Positions 34,339 to 46,700 of a DNA stretch of 64,000 nt are shown piece after piece. Made by a program: the position numbers and the translations under genes. Source of the DNA: Coix lacryma-jobi var. lacryma-jobi (lineage: Eukaryota > Streptophyta > Magnoliopsida > Poales > Poaceae); assembly GCA_009763385.1 (NCBI GenBank), contig CM019822.1:8588127-8652126 (forward strand). The letters are read 5' to 3'. The notes beneath the pieces were generated by a model, which saw nothing but the letters and a program-made list of their open reading frames with translations, was not told where the DNA came from and did not search any database. Within the stretch, counting starts at the first letter, position 1, and each line of letters starts with the position of its first letter.

Positions 34339-37300
34339 GGGCCGAATTATTGGTACGTGTCGCGAGTTAGTGGCCACAAGCTCCAGAAACCGCGGATGGG
34401 CAGCAGAGCGATGAGATGATTGGTCCCCTGTCGAGACTGGACAGACGAACGTTGTTGGTTGGGGACGTACTGTGCGTGACGCGCAGGTGGTGGTGGTGGT
34501 GGATGTGGATCCAGACGATCGCGCCCGCCTTTTCCACAGTGCCTACTAGGACGACGACCGACGACGTGGTGCTGTGTACTACAGCGCGCGGTGCAGGAGC
34601 AGGGGACCGAGTCATCGACGGCGGAAGTGGGTGAGTGACGGCCGCGACCGCGACGTGACGAGACGCGAAGCGAGAAGGGTGCCGTCGGGTCGCGTCGCCG
34701 CCGGAAAACGTCCTTGTGCGTGCGGTCGACGGAAATCGGAGGCGGCGCGGCGCAGCAGTTTGGGCCCAGGGCGTTTGTCAAGGCCGCGAGGCGTTTTTCA
34801 GGCCTGGGTTCTGGCAGGTTGGCGGTGTGCTCGGCCTGATTCGTTCGACCGCGAGTCTCTTTCCTTCGGGCCTATCCCTTCTCAATCCTGCGCCTCTCAC
34901 GTTGGGCTGCGATGGAAAGCCCTTACCTGACGTTGGGCTGCGCTCTTGCGTTCGCAGTGGCCCGCGGCGAATTCCTTTCTGCTACCAGTGCCAAGCCTAC
35001 CATGATTTTTCACATGGGCCGCGCCGATTACGGGCTCCACTTCCACCGCATCATAGACTCCGGCTCGGAGCAGGTCTAGAGACGGGGATGTTGCCCAGCG
35101 AATCAGCAGTGCCGTGTGCTTGGAAGCCGTGCAGTGCAGGGCAGGCTCCTTTTCCATCTCGCCCGGCCGCCCGGGGCACACAGGCACCCGAGCCGAGTCG
35201 CCCGTCCCAACCAATGAATCATGCACCGCGCCGCGCTCCGCCAGAGCTCGAGATTCTTGTTCTTCAGGTCCGGACGTCTGCTGTCTGGTCAGTCACGATT
35301 CCATAATAAAGTCACGCGCGTGTCCATGCGTCCATCATCGACGACCCGATTCCGCTGCAGTAGTAGCCAGTAATGTACGGGAGCATCGGCGCCCATACAC
35401 ACAATACACACGCCTCTTTCTCTTTTACATTAATTTTCTTCTTCAGATCAAAAGCTCGCTGCTAAAAACGAATGGACTGAGTTTGCTGTGGAGGTGGAGC
35501 TCGCGTTTGCTGGCTGGGGTTTCAGAAATTCAGATCGTCAGATGATTGGAGCTCGCGTTTGCTGTGGCTTCCGACGTCCGAGTAATGAAATGATCTCTTC
35601 TTGACTTCTTCTCATGAATATACTGACCATGCTGTAGTAATAGTAGCCTGCGTCGAGTGTTGCCGTGTTGGCCACTTGAGCGTGCTGTTTCTTTCGACCC
35701 CCAAGCGCGCCCGATTTGCCCCGTCCAGCCGGCTACGGCAGCAGCCACTGGACGAGTCGAATAGCATCTTGACTGCCACAGCCGTGGTGCGACGTGGACG
35801 TCTCCGTCCCATCCGCTCGCAACTGTGGGCACTGTCTGTCTCGTTGCCCCCATTTGGCATGCTCAACACCAGTGAAATGCTTCGTCAGGCATCAGCGATT
35901 GGTAGCAAGTTACTACTAGCAGCTGCTTTTAGGTAAAGACTAAACTACAGTATATAAAGAGTGATCGACAGCGCGATAGGATTTTGCCTTTCGATCTTTC
36001 CCTTTCTGTTCTGTTTGGTCCCTACTTTCACATTTGGGCAATGGTGCTGTTAACAGGTCCATTTTCGTTTCATTGGCACTGCGTGCCATCGCATCGCATG
36101 GGTCCTGCTCGAAACTAAAGCCGGCCTGGGACGGGGAGTGTCGTTAAGCCGAAAGAAAACGGCTCCTATAGGTCCATGATTGCCGCGGTACATAGGCTCA
36201 AAACCACGGCGAAAATTCAAGGAGAGAATAAACAGATTGAAAACCCATACCACAAAATTTAAGACAGCAGTATAATGGTTTCAGGGAGACGTGGAAATGA
36301 CTACGTGAGCACACGGGTGTGTTTAGTTTGAACCCTGGAGCAAACTTACTTGTGAAAAACTTTGCCTGTTACCTGTGATATGTTTGGTTGGTGTCCTGAG
36401 TAGGTGGCTGGACGACCAGGCATGCGCTCGTCGCTCAGGTGAACAAAATCCATCACCTGGCTCTAGCTCGAAGGTTGTCTGACACTCTGACTTAATTAAT
36501 GCAAATATTGATAAGTCAACTACCACACATTAGACTGTCTTCAACAACGTTCCTCATACCTAAAATAAGTCATGCACAGTGTCTTTGCGTATCCGGAATC
36601 GTCTCCAACAGATGACCCATTGACTAACTCCAACAGAGCTGACCCAAACCGGCGATGCATTCGCTTATTGAGTCACCGTATAGTAGAAAGGTCACGAACC
36701 CAAATATTGTATTCTCCAACAGCTACGCAAAAAAAGCATCTCCTTCTCCCCACGCCGCCCCTCTCTCTCTCTCTTCTTCTCCAACCCCGGCACAGCCGCT
36801 CCCTCCCTCCCCTCTCAGATTCAACCGGCGCCGCGCCTCCCTCCCCTCTTAAATTCGGTCGGCGTCGCCCCTCCCTCCCCTTCCAGATCCGGTGGAGGCG
36901 GCCGCGGACAAGGAGGAGCCTGGATCTGGCCGTGCCCCGCTCCCCGCCGACAAGCCGCTTGGGCACGGCGGCTGCTCCCCGCCGCGCCCCGTTCCCCGCG
37001 GCGGCTCCCCGCCGACGAGCCCACCTCCCCGTCGAGGGCCGCCCTACTCGTCGGGTGTTGGCCGCGTCTCGCGCCGAACCTCGCCGCGCCGACTCCGTAC
37101 CGAGCTCCGCCCGCCTCCCTCGCCACCTGCTGCCCAGCCTCACCATTGGGCCCACCACGTAGAGCTCGTTCAATTGCGTCGTCATCGAGAGAAGAGACTT
37201 TTTTGCCTGTCGATCCGGGCGATAGGCAAAATGCGTCCTCACGAGCACATACCTTTTCTCTTTTATTTTATTATTTTGTCCGGCTTGCATATAAAAAATG

Positions 37301-37385
37301 ACCATCTTTTGATGATGCATTCCCTAATCATTTATTTGGTAAACACACTATTAACAAAAAAATCATTTATTTAGTGAACACACTA
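34339..37385. other. Intergenic, GC-rich in parts, no gene recognised
   Basis: GC-rich blocks (34430-35300, 36780-37140) give several overlapping open frames in all directions, typical of non-coding high-GC DNA. The stretch 36530-36680 has ctccaacag-type MITE-like motifs without a pairable end. Confidence 0.5.
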
Positions 37386-37389
37386 TTAA

Positions 37390-38104
37390 TAGTGTTCCCT
37401 AATTATGTATAGACGATGCAAAACATGATTTATCTTCACATTAGTATTGGCACGTGCTTCAAACCAAACACATCGTCGTTTAGGTACAGACCTCAGTTGC
37501 GAGCAACAACGTGGAGTCATTGGGATGGGCAGCTTCAGACCAGTGAGCCTATTAGCGAGGTCCTTAAACCGCTGGGCGTACTTGAGCACCGATAAATCGC
37601 CCTGGGACAAGGCGCGAAACTTGCCCTCAAGAGTCGTGCCACGAGATGCCTTGCCATCAAGGAAAAGTTTGTCCGCCTTGATCCAGATGGTGTGAGCAGA
37701 GGCGTCGGCCTCCATAATCAACCTCATCACGCAAGGTGATGGCAAAGAGTATAGTAGATCAGGGAGTGGATGGAGCAGTCGATCATCAACCACAAAGCAT
37801 CGGGATCTTTCGGAGATTGTGTGCCATCGATGTGAGATATCACACCGAACTTGCCGACGAGGGTGAGAAAAAGTTCACGTCAGGTGCAATAGTTGGGTGG
37901 ATCAAGTGTGAGTTTTGACGTTGATAGTGGTGAGCGCTGAAGCGAGGCCTGGACCGGGGAAGGGGGAAGAGCAACGTCAATAGCTGTGCCCAGAGCAGCG
38001 GCAACCAAGGTATCATCGTCGGCCATGGAAGGATAGAGAAGGAAGGAGCGTCGCGATGGAGAGTAGGCATGACAGAAGAGGTGGGTCATCTAGGTGATAC
38101 CATG
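37390..38104 (-). pseudogene. Decayed Ty1/Copia gag fragment
   Basis: The - strand reads a UBN2-type Copia gag in pieces: MADDDTLVAAALGT at 38024, then KFGVISHIDGT, then ASAHTIWIKADKLFLDG and LEGKFRALSQGDLSVLKYAQ, down to about 37480. At least two stops or frameshifts separate the pieces, and the zinc knuckle and pol are missing. A TGGTATCAC motif on - at about 38095-38104 resembles a tRNA-Met primer binding site and may mark the edge of a lost LTR. Confidence 0.8.
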
Positions 38105-38327
38105 AAAGACGATTAATTTCTAAACTATTCCATTGATTGATCAAGTGTTTATAAAAGGAGTTACACGACTCTTCAACTATTGAGAGACTTTATTCTAGAC
38201 TATACACATTATATATAGAATATCAACCATGTTGTCCGGCGGAATTGGTAGCCGCTATCACTCATGCGATTTTAATTTTGTTTTCCATCACGATAGACTC
38301 TGATGGCAACATCGAAAGACTCTTTAT

Positions 38328-38624
38328 GGACGTTTGGGAGAGCTCCATGGAGCAGATTCCCAGGCAGAATCACTCCTTGACTGTCAAACGTATTTTCCAG
38401 CGAGAAGTGATTCTTTATTGATTCTCTGAAGTGATTTTGTGAAATGAACTAAGTGGCTGAGAGCTTAAAAAAAAAATAGCTTCTATAAAGTGATTCTCTA
38501 TCCTAATTTTGAGAGTTTAGGCTAAAGAATCAAAGAGAATCTAATTTTAGTCACAGAATCACTTCACCAGAGAATTTGAGATCACAGTTAGAGAATCAGG
38601 GAGCACAGCTCTCCCAAACAGGCC
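38328..38624. mobile_element. hAT-like MITE, copy 2
   Basis: GGACGTTTGGGAG...CTCCCAAACAGGCC, same family as 9047-9329 with shared internal AGAAGTGATTCTTTATTGATTC-type blocks. TTTAT occurs beside both ends. Confidence 0.8.
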
Positions 38625-40646
38625 ATTTATATCATTCCTATTCTTATTCTATACAAGGTTTTGTTGAAAAAGTATCTCAACTTCATTAAAATGAATCTTC
38701 AACCAAATATAGACATATTTTATTTTGGGTTTCTCGTCTGACAAAGATAAAGAGTGAGAATGACCGCACTTAACATTACAATCGTACTATTCCCTGCCAC
38801 TCACTCTTTCATCGCAAATATGCAGCATGATGGTCATGGCTCCAGAGGGCTCCAGAGTCCAGAGGCAACAGGACTCTCGTTTAAGAGGACCAACACCTTC
38901 TGCAACTAGGACTCTGCTAATGGGTATACGGAGTACACTATATTGGAGTGCATTAGCAAATCTGAATGTGTGCACCTGCAGCTTTAGACCTGCATTCTTA
39001 GGTTGCTCTTTTTTTTTCCTCGCCAGAAGCACCGTTTCAGGTAGGTGGGACGCACTGTTCAACGATAACCACACATGGAAAGCAAAGCCAGGGGGGGAGC
39101 AAATGGAATCCTGGAGAAGAGGAATCCCTTTATCTGGCCAGTCCCCTGACGCAGCCGTGCTCGCCGTGGCCGGGGGCCTGTCTGCTTCCTCTGCACTCTG
39201 CACTAGCACTATGCTCGAACGCGACTGGGACGCCATGGCATGCAATGCCTCGTGACTCGGTCTGCACACGTTCGTTTGCCCGTCGGTTCCTTGCCTGATT
39301 GGGATCGCGGATTGTCTTCTCTTTTTCATGGGAAATTCTTCAGATATTGCAAGTGGATTGGATTTATTATTATACAAAAAAAAACCCCGGACATGCCTTA
39401 TCACTGGACTTTATGTTGCAGGTTGGTTAGGAGGTGAACTTTGTCTTTGTCCCTACCAAAATTGTTGGCCGTCCTGCAGCATTCCGCTGCCGTCGTTCGG
39501 GTTCAGCGCTCAACTATGCTGTCTGTCTTGGCAGAATTCAGCGCTCAGCGAAAGTGCCCGTGGTCCGGTGCTAAACCAGTCCGGTGGGACGCTATCCATC
39601 AGAGTTTAAACCTGGTGTCGTACTTTTTCACTGGATTTTTTTCCAGTTTTTGCAGGTACACGCACGCGTGCGCATTCGGTAGTACTGCGCGTTTCCCGCG
39701 CACTGGAGGCAGCGAGCTTCCCAATCTATCTTTGCGTGTGTGTGAGTTGTGCGCGTCCGTTGTACCTGATAAAAAAAAAAGAATTCAGCGCTCAACCCTT
39801 CAATTCGGTACTGCGTTATTAAGGGCTTAAGGCGGAACAGTTTGCGAGAATAACATCGAATTGGATCAAGAAAATGGTAGCATCGAGGGAAACCTGAAGT
39901 GTTCATCTACTCATGTAAGTAATTTGGTCACGAGTGACCACAAGTCCACAATCTTTGCTATTAGAGATCGGACTTAATTCGGGAGTCAAGAGTTTCTAGA
40001 TTCAGAAGACAGCAACAACTGACGGAAACTGTCGTCAACCGCTACCTGTACTGGCTGGTTGCGACCCGTTGGACACTGACCTGCTGCGAAGTGCCAACGA
40101 AGCACGAGCCCATACCGTGCACGCCAAGAACACGGAGACCTCACCAAACTATCCACAGTAGTCAAGGCTCAAGGCGAAGGCCTGACGGGCTGGCAAAAAA
40201 AAAAAAAAACTCTTGTTTCAGTTCATAGACTCTGCTTTGTTTTTTGTTTATTAGGATCATGCATGCCTGAGTAGCAGTGGCTGTATCCCGGGACACAGGG
40301 TTGAACTCTGGACACAGGTAAAATCACCCCCGCTGCCCCACTCCCAAAAAAAAATGAAAAATGCTGCAAAAGGCTGATTCCCGGAACCCACGAATAATTT
40401 GTGAACACACGATGACCCATAGGTTACCAAGTGTTACGAGACCGCAGGAAACAGTGGATTCCCGCGTCGCTTTCACCCATTTCCTTCCACCACCCCGTCA
40501 ATCATCGTCCAACACAAGCACACACACACGTCGACGACCACGACGACGGACGCAGCGTCACAGGCTGATTTCGGGGGCGAAAAACCCCCCTTCCCGGCTT
40601 CTCCTCGCACCGCACCTGCATCGAAATGTTTGCGCTCTGCTCGCCC
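38625..40646. other. Upstream intergenic region of the phosphatase gene
   Basis: No other gene recognised. Homopolymer A runs and short frames only; the proximal 300 bp probably holds the promoter. Confidence 0.5.
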
Positions 40647-40654
40647 TATAAATA
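40647..40654 (+). promoter_or_regulatory. TATA box of the PFA-DSP gene
   Basis: TATAAATA, 106 bp before the ATG at 40760, giving a 5' UTR of roughly 75 nt. Confidence 0.75.
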
Positions 40655-40759
40655 ACCAAGCATCCCATGCCCCGTCTACACACGCCGATCCCAATTAAAC
40701 ACGCGTATACAGCACAGCTGCCACAGCAACAGCAAACCACCTGCCGTTGAGCGCGTGCG

Positions 40760-43700
40760 ATGAAGCTGGATGTTCCGGCGAGGCAGAGGAACCAGGATGA
40801 TGCGGAGCAGAACCACGAGGCAGTGCCCGTGGGCGTCCTCGGCATTGGGCCGTGTGGCCACCCGAAGCTCCCTCTCCCCGGCGACGCGCGGGCCGACGCC
40901 GACGCCCTGGTGGTGCCGCCGCTCAACTTCGCCATGGTCGACGACGGCATCTTCCGCTCGGGCCTCCCGGACGCCGGCAACTTCCGCTTCATGCTCTCCC
41001 TCAACCTGCGCTCCATCGTGTAAGAAAAAGAGCTCGCTCGGTCCCGTAGTCCCAGCCCGCCGCTTCAGCTTGGCGACCCTGACCCGTTGCTTGCGTGATG
41101 GATCAGGTACCTGTGCCCGGAGCCGTACCCGGAGGAGAACGCGCGGTTCCTGCGGCAGAACGGGATCCAGCTTCACCAGTTCGGCATCGAAGGGAGCAAG
41201 GTACAGACCAACCACACGGATAATAAATGTCTCATTCGTTCGTGCGCTGAAATCTTCGATTTGTGCACCGCGTCCGCGGATGGCAAAACGATCTTTGCCT
41301 GCCTCTAGTTATTATTATTTTCTGGTTCTGGTCGGTTTTGGTGCATGCGGCTCCGTCCCTTTCAGAGTCCCAGCAACACAAACATTTGTAGAAGTATTAT
41401 ATGGTGCTCGCGTAACCGTGGGCGAACACTGTCCCTTTCGGTCTCGGCACTGTTCTGATGAGTGATAAACTATAGGCCCATCACTTCAACCCTGCAAATA
41501 TTCGTTGCCTAAGAAAACTAGTGTAAATATTTCCTTCATGAATCATGCATTTCCCTGCACGCCTACTACATCACATCAGTGCTCTCCTCACAAGTGGCAA
41601 CAGGCTCATGCATGGTGGATACAAGTAGCACTCCATCGCAAGACCCAGATGTCGGATCCCATGTTGCAAAAAAAAAAAAAAAAACCATGAGCAGCAGCAA
41701 AACTATTCTTTTCATTATTATCTTGCATTCTGGGGTCGTGTTTTTTCTGTTTTCTAAGTGGCCCGTCGTTTAGGGGGACTCTGCTTCTCACCGAAACAGA
41801 TGGTAGCGAGGTTCTCCAGCCTCACTGGTTTCAGATTTAAGAACCTATGCATTATGTCCATTTCGAGGAAATGATTTCGTAGTGATTTTAGACGGTAAAG
41901 ATTAAGTGCTCAATTGGAGTAAAATAAGTGCAAGAGCTAAAAGAAAAAAGAAACATATGGAGTCTGCGTATTAGCAAAAGGTGCCTGTAAGGATGTAAAG
42001 CATGTAACGCATACAGAAGATACCTTTACCTGTCCGATGCTGTTTGACCAATGCTGAGATATGCTGTTTATGTATAGTAAATTTTGTTGGTGATGACGGG
42101 GATTCCAGTAAGCACGAAGATAGACCCGGTGTTCTCATCTTGTAGCTGTAGCTCTGCATTCTGTGCGCAATCCCCACTGCAGTCCCACATAGTTCTTCTA
42201 GGTTGCAGCCCTCGATGAAACATGTGCATGCCATATGTTTGCATTGATTTCTGAAACAGATAGTACCAAGCTGCAACCCCTAGCTGGTCAACCTCGGTCC
42301 TGGTGGGGATCTCTGTGTTGGAGACACGCTAGCCCCACCTCCGCACTTGTGCAGGGGAGTGGCGAAGGTGACCAAGCGTCGGAAGCGATAGCGAAGGTTA
42401 AGGAAACGAGGACAAAGTGGTTATGGCTCTGTTCCCCAGAAAGATCCGTGTCCATACACTGTTCACACCCCGGTATTTATAGGGGATACCAAGGGGTGCC
42501 GGCCAAATTACAGTAGGGTACAAGAAAGATTCCTCTGCGCTACTTATACAGAAGGGCAAACTCGTACAAACACAGCCGGAGCCGAAACCCTAGCCTGCCT
42601 TCCCTGCGCCCGCCGCCGCTCGGTCCAAGCTCCCCCGGACGGAAAAAAGAGGGGGCGACCTTCGTCTTGCGGAGGTATCCGTCCGGTCGGAGAGTTTGAG
42701 GTCCTTCGCCACCGGTTGGGTCTGGACCTCTCGGCGAAGGTACGCGGGATGCGCGAGGGTCGCTCCCGGCGCTCCTCGCGCCCCTTCCTGCAAAAAGGCT
42801 CCTGAACACTTCCGAAGGCTGGGTCAGTATAGCGGAGGTTTGGTCGGTGACCTGAGGGACTTAGCAGGACGGAGGAGGGGGTATGTGGCGAAGGTGCGCG
42901 GGCCGTTTGTTGAGCTAGCCAGCGTGGCGCCTCTGACGAGGGTCCCTTCCCCCAACAGTAGCCCCTCGTTGTCTTGGATCTAAAGAACAGTGTTTAGGCC
43001 CAAGCAGCGCCTTTCAACGGGAAAGGAGATGGGACCCTCGGCAGCGACGCCCGCGGCTGCTTTTGGCCGGGTCGTAGTATTGTTTTTTGAACTGTAGGAG
43101 TTCGTCTCGTTTTTTGTGCCGTGGCTTTTTTGGTTTTCGTGCCGGTGTTATCGGGTGGGGCGTTCCGCCACCCGGTCTATAAATAGAAGGGGTGGGTGAG
43201 GAGCTTGGATTGCGCCCTCCTCTGCTATAGCCATCCTGCTGTTGCGATTTGCTTGTAGCGAAGGTTTGTTTTAGCTTGCGTGCGAGGGTTGAGATGGGCA
43301 TTCGTTGTTCGACAGTGTCAGGAGCTAAAGAGATGGCCAGGTTGAAGCAGACTGCTCGCGCTGTTTCTCCCACTGTCATAGATGAGGGGATTACCTTCGA
43401 GTTCGGTCTCAGCCGGGTTTGTGCCACTGAGATTGCATCTTATGTCAGGTGGGGTTGGATCGAGGAAGGCAAGGCGAGGACCAGTGCTGGGGAGACAGTG
43501 CCGAGGCCGGACGCAGATGAGGTTGTTGTGTTTGAGGAGTTCTTTTCAGCTGGTCTTCGCTTCCCAGCTGACTCCTTCGTGACTTCGGTTCTGCGAAGGT
43601 TTAATTAGCGCTTCCACCAGCTTACACCTTCTTGCTTCACGAAGATGTCAGTTTATGTCTGGGCCTGCCGATCTCAAGGGATTGTCCCTCATGTCGAGGG

Positions 43701-46700
43701 GTTTGTTCGCACTCATCGGGTTCATATGCAACCTCGCAAGTTTACGGACGGCGAAGGCAAAGCCAGTCTTGGTCAGTTCGCGGTGTACACTTTCTGTCAT
43801 CGTGCCGGCGCGGAGCTGCCGGTGCAGGCGCAGAAGAACAAGTGGAGCAGCGGGTGGCAGGAGTTTTGGTTTTATTACAAGCTCAATGATAACGCCGAGC
43901 TTTGCGGTGAGCTTCCGTTGCTTGGGGATGTGTAACACCTCTGGTGTTTAATAAGTAATTAACCTGACATGTCATCATCATTAGTCTTTAAACATTCTTG
44001 CCATGCATTTAAGCTTGCTTAATTTTTGTGTAGATCTTGTTCAGTTAAGTGTTTTGATGCTGTGTTATGAGGACCAAAATTCAAAAATCAAAATAAAATT
44101 TAAATTCCTTTTGAAAAACTCCAAATTTCCAAACTCTAGTTTTACCCCTTTTTCTAATTCAAAAGTTGTTCAAAATTTGAAGTTGGTCCTTTTAGCAAAG
44201 TTGTAGATCTCAAATTCTAAATAACTTTGGTGTTTTGAGTTTTCTTTGTGCAGTTCAAAGTTTAGGAGTAATTTTCAAGATTTCAAAAGAAGAATAGGTT
44301 TTCACTGTGCACAGCTGGAGGACCCCTACCTCATCCTCACCCGGCCCCTACCTCTCTTTGCCCGGACCCCCACCGTCCTTTTGCCCGGACCCCCACCGTC
44401 CTTTTGCCCGAACCCCCACCGTCCTCTTCGCCCGGACCCCCACCGTCCTTCGCCCGGACCCCGGCATCACCCCGCGCCTATAAAAGCCACCAAGCTCCCC
44501 ATTGCCACCACCAACACTTCCTCGCCAACCCAAGCCATCAGGCAGCCCCAGCGCCCACCAAGGCCGCCACTGCCTTTGCCTTGAGCTTCTCCACCTTCCC
44601 AAGCCACCAATTTCATCCCTCCGTCCTTTCCTTCGCCGGCGCAGCGACTCCCCTCCAACTCCGGCGAATCGCTCGAGCCTCACCCTCGAGCCAACCTGGC
44701 CTTGGCATGTTCGAGCCTCACCCTCGAGCCAACCTTCGAGCCAACCCTCGAACCGCACACCCTCGAGCGTCCCCTCGAGCCACATCCCTCGAGCCGCATC
44801 TCTCGAACATGCCAAGGCCAGCCTCGAGCCTCACCCTCGAGCGTCCCCTCGAGCCTCACCCTCGAGCACGCCTGCGAACCGCGCCCCCTCGAAGCAGCTG
44901 AGCCCCACCCTCAGCCTCGGGCGAATCGCAACCACCCTCGGACTGAGCCTCGAGCACGCCGAGGCTACCCTCGAGAGGTTAGCCGAGCCTCCGCCGAGGC
45001 CTCGCCACCATCGAGCTCCCGCCTCCGACCCTTGCACCGCCTCGCCGAGCCTCGTTTCCAACTCCTGGTGAGCCCGCGAAGCTATCCCCACCCTCTGCCT
45101 TCCCAGCCGAGACCTCGAGCGACCGGTCCGCTGTCCGCCTTACAGGCAAGCGCACCGAGCCTCGAGAGAAGCACAGTTTTCCTTTTCTATTAAAAATATG
45201 AATAGTGTTTTGTTTTCTTCTTTTTGTGAGGATTAATCTGTTGTTCTAAAAATCTTGAGATAAATGTTGTGTGTTCCTTGCTCTGTGTAGTATTTTAGAA
45301 AAATAAGAAACTCTACTTTTCTGCAAAGTTTAAAATATGAAAAATCCTCCTTTTAATTAATAAATGGATAGTTTTAGGTTTTTAGTAAAACATGTATCGC
45401 TCCAAAGGTCATGAAATTTGTTTTGTCATCTATTTACACCATGATGAACCTATGAGATTAATTTGGTAAATTTTGGGACAACTGTATAAAATGATCTTTT
45501 AAAATAAATTAGGAAAAACAGAAAAGTAATCATGGTGTGACCTTTTGGATTGTTTGCTATTCATAGACCCCACCCCTCTGGTCTATGATGATTGTGATGC
45601 CTTGCAATGTTTTGTAAATAATGCTTAATAAGTTTGTTTAATCTTGCTTAAAAAGATAAAGATAATTAATCTTTATGTCTATCCTAGAAGTTACTCACAT
45701 GTTAGAAAGTTGTACTCTAGAATCAGTAGTCTTGTCCTGCACCTTAGCATGCATTCCATGGCATCATGTTAAAGCATACATCATTTATCCACGTGTAGTA
45801 TCCAAGAGTGTTGAAGTCGTGTTGATCAAGCTCTGGTGTTCACCATTGTCGAACGAGCCTCGGAGGAGGGTTCTTGTTGGACAGACTTCGTCGAAAAAGA
45901 CTTAACTTCAAGCAGCAAACGAACTAACTTGTGTCAATCTTTCTTGGATCTTATCTTCCCTGCAACGAAGGCAAGCCCCGGTGCATTTAACCCTTCCTTG
46001 GATTTATAAAATGTTTTCCTTAAATGCTTTTGAGTTAAACTACTGCATTAGGTTATAGGAGTTGTGTGATGACCTATTACCTGCATTATTTACCTCCACC
46101 AGAAGATCCACCAGCCCTGCTTTAAAACTATTTGCAAAATGCTTAGTGATGCTATACTATAGATTTGCAATAAAATGTCATTTTCAAAAGTGTGATCACT
46201 GAAAGAATCTTTATGGGAATTTGGCTTTACTTCCCGTTCGATGACTGCTTGCCTAGCTAGCATGTGGTCATTGTCGAGAAGAGGTTGTCCGCGCGTACGG
46301 TGCCGTCATGTTGTAGTCCGGGACTCAACAGTTGACACCGACCGGGACAGGGTTGAAAAACCGACAGGACCTGTACTCTTGGGTTAGAGTCCCGAGGTGC
46401 TTGTCGTTGGCGGAAAAATGTAGGGACCATCCGTATGGGGGCCTGCTGGCCAAGACTTGCAACTATTAACATACTACGGAAAGCTCTGGCTCCGAGGGAT
46501 CCTTTATTGGACCGACAACCGCGCACTGGGAGTGAAGAGATGGCGGAAGTAGCATGTACCCACGTGGTCGTCGTACATAATAGGAGTGGTGTACTGTACT
46601 TCCGGGTGGCGTAGGACCGGGCCCAATCTTGGAGGAATCGTGGTAGACGAGTTGGCATATGCAAGCTTGGGTGCTACATATGCAGTGTGGATAGGGATCC

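Noticed and set aside
36572..37374. Overlapping 160-215-aa frames on both strands
   Set aside because: GC-rich intergenic block, open on both strands, no domain.
38233..38290. Possible tRNA gene (ggcggaattggtagccgc)
   Set aside because: Resembles an A-box region, but no B box, anticodon stem or acceptor stem can be formed.
38787..39404. 205-aa frame on -
   Set aside because: No recognisable domain, overlapped by a comparable frame on +, no supporting splice or promoter context.
40760..41023. Stand-alone 87-aa gene ending just after exon 1
   Set aside because: The stop lies in intron 1; a GTAAG donor at 41020 and exons 2-5 complete a known family protein.
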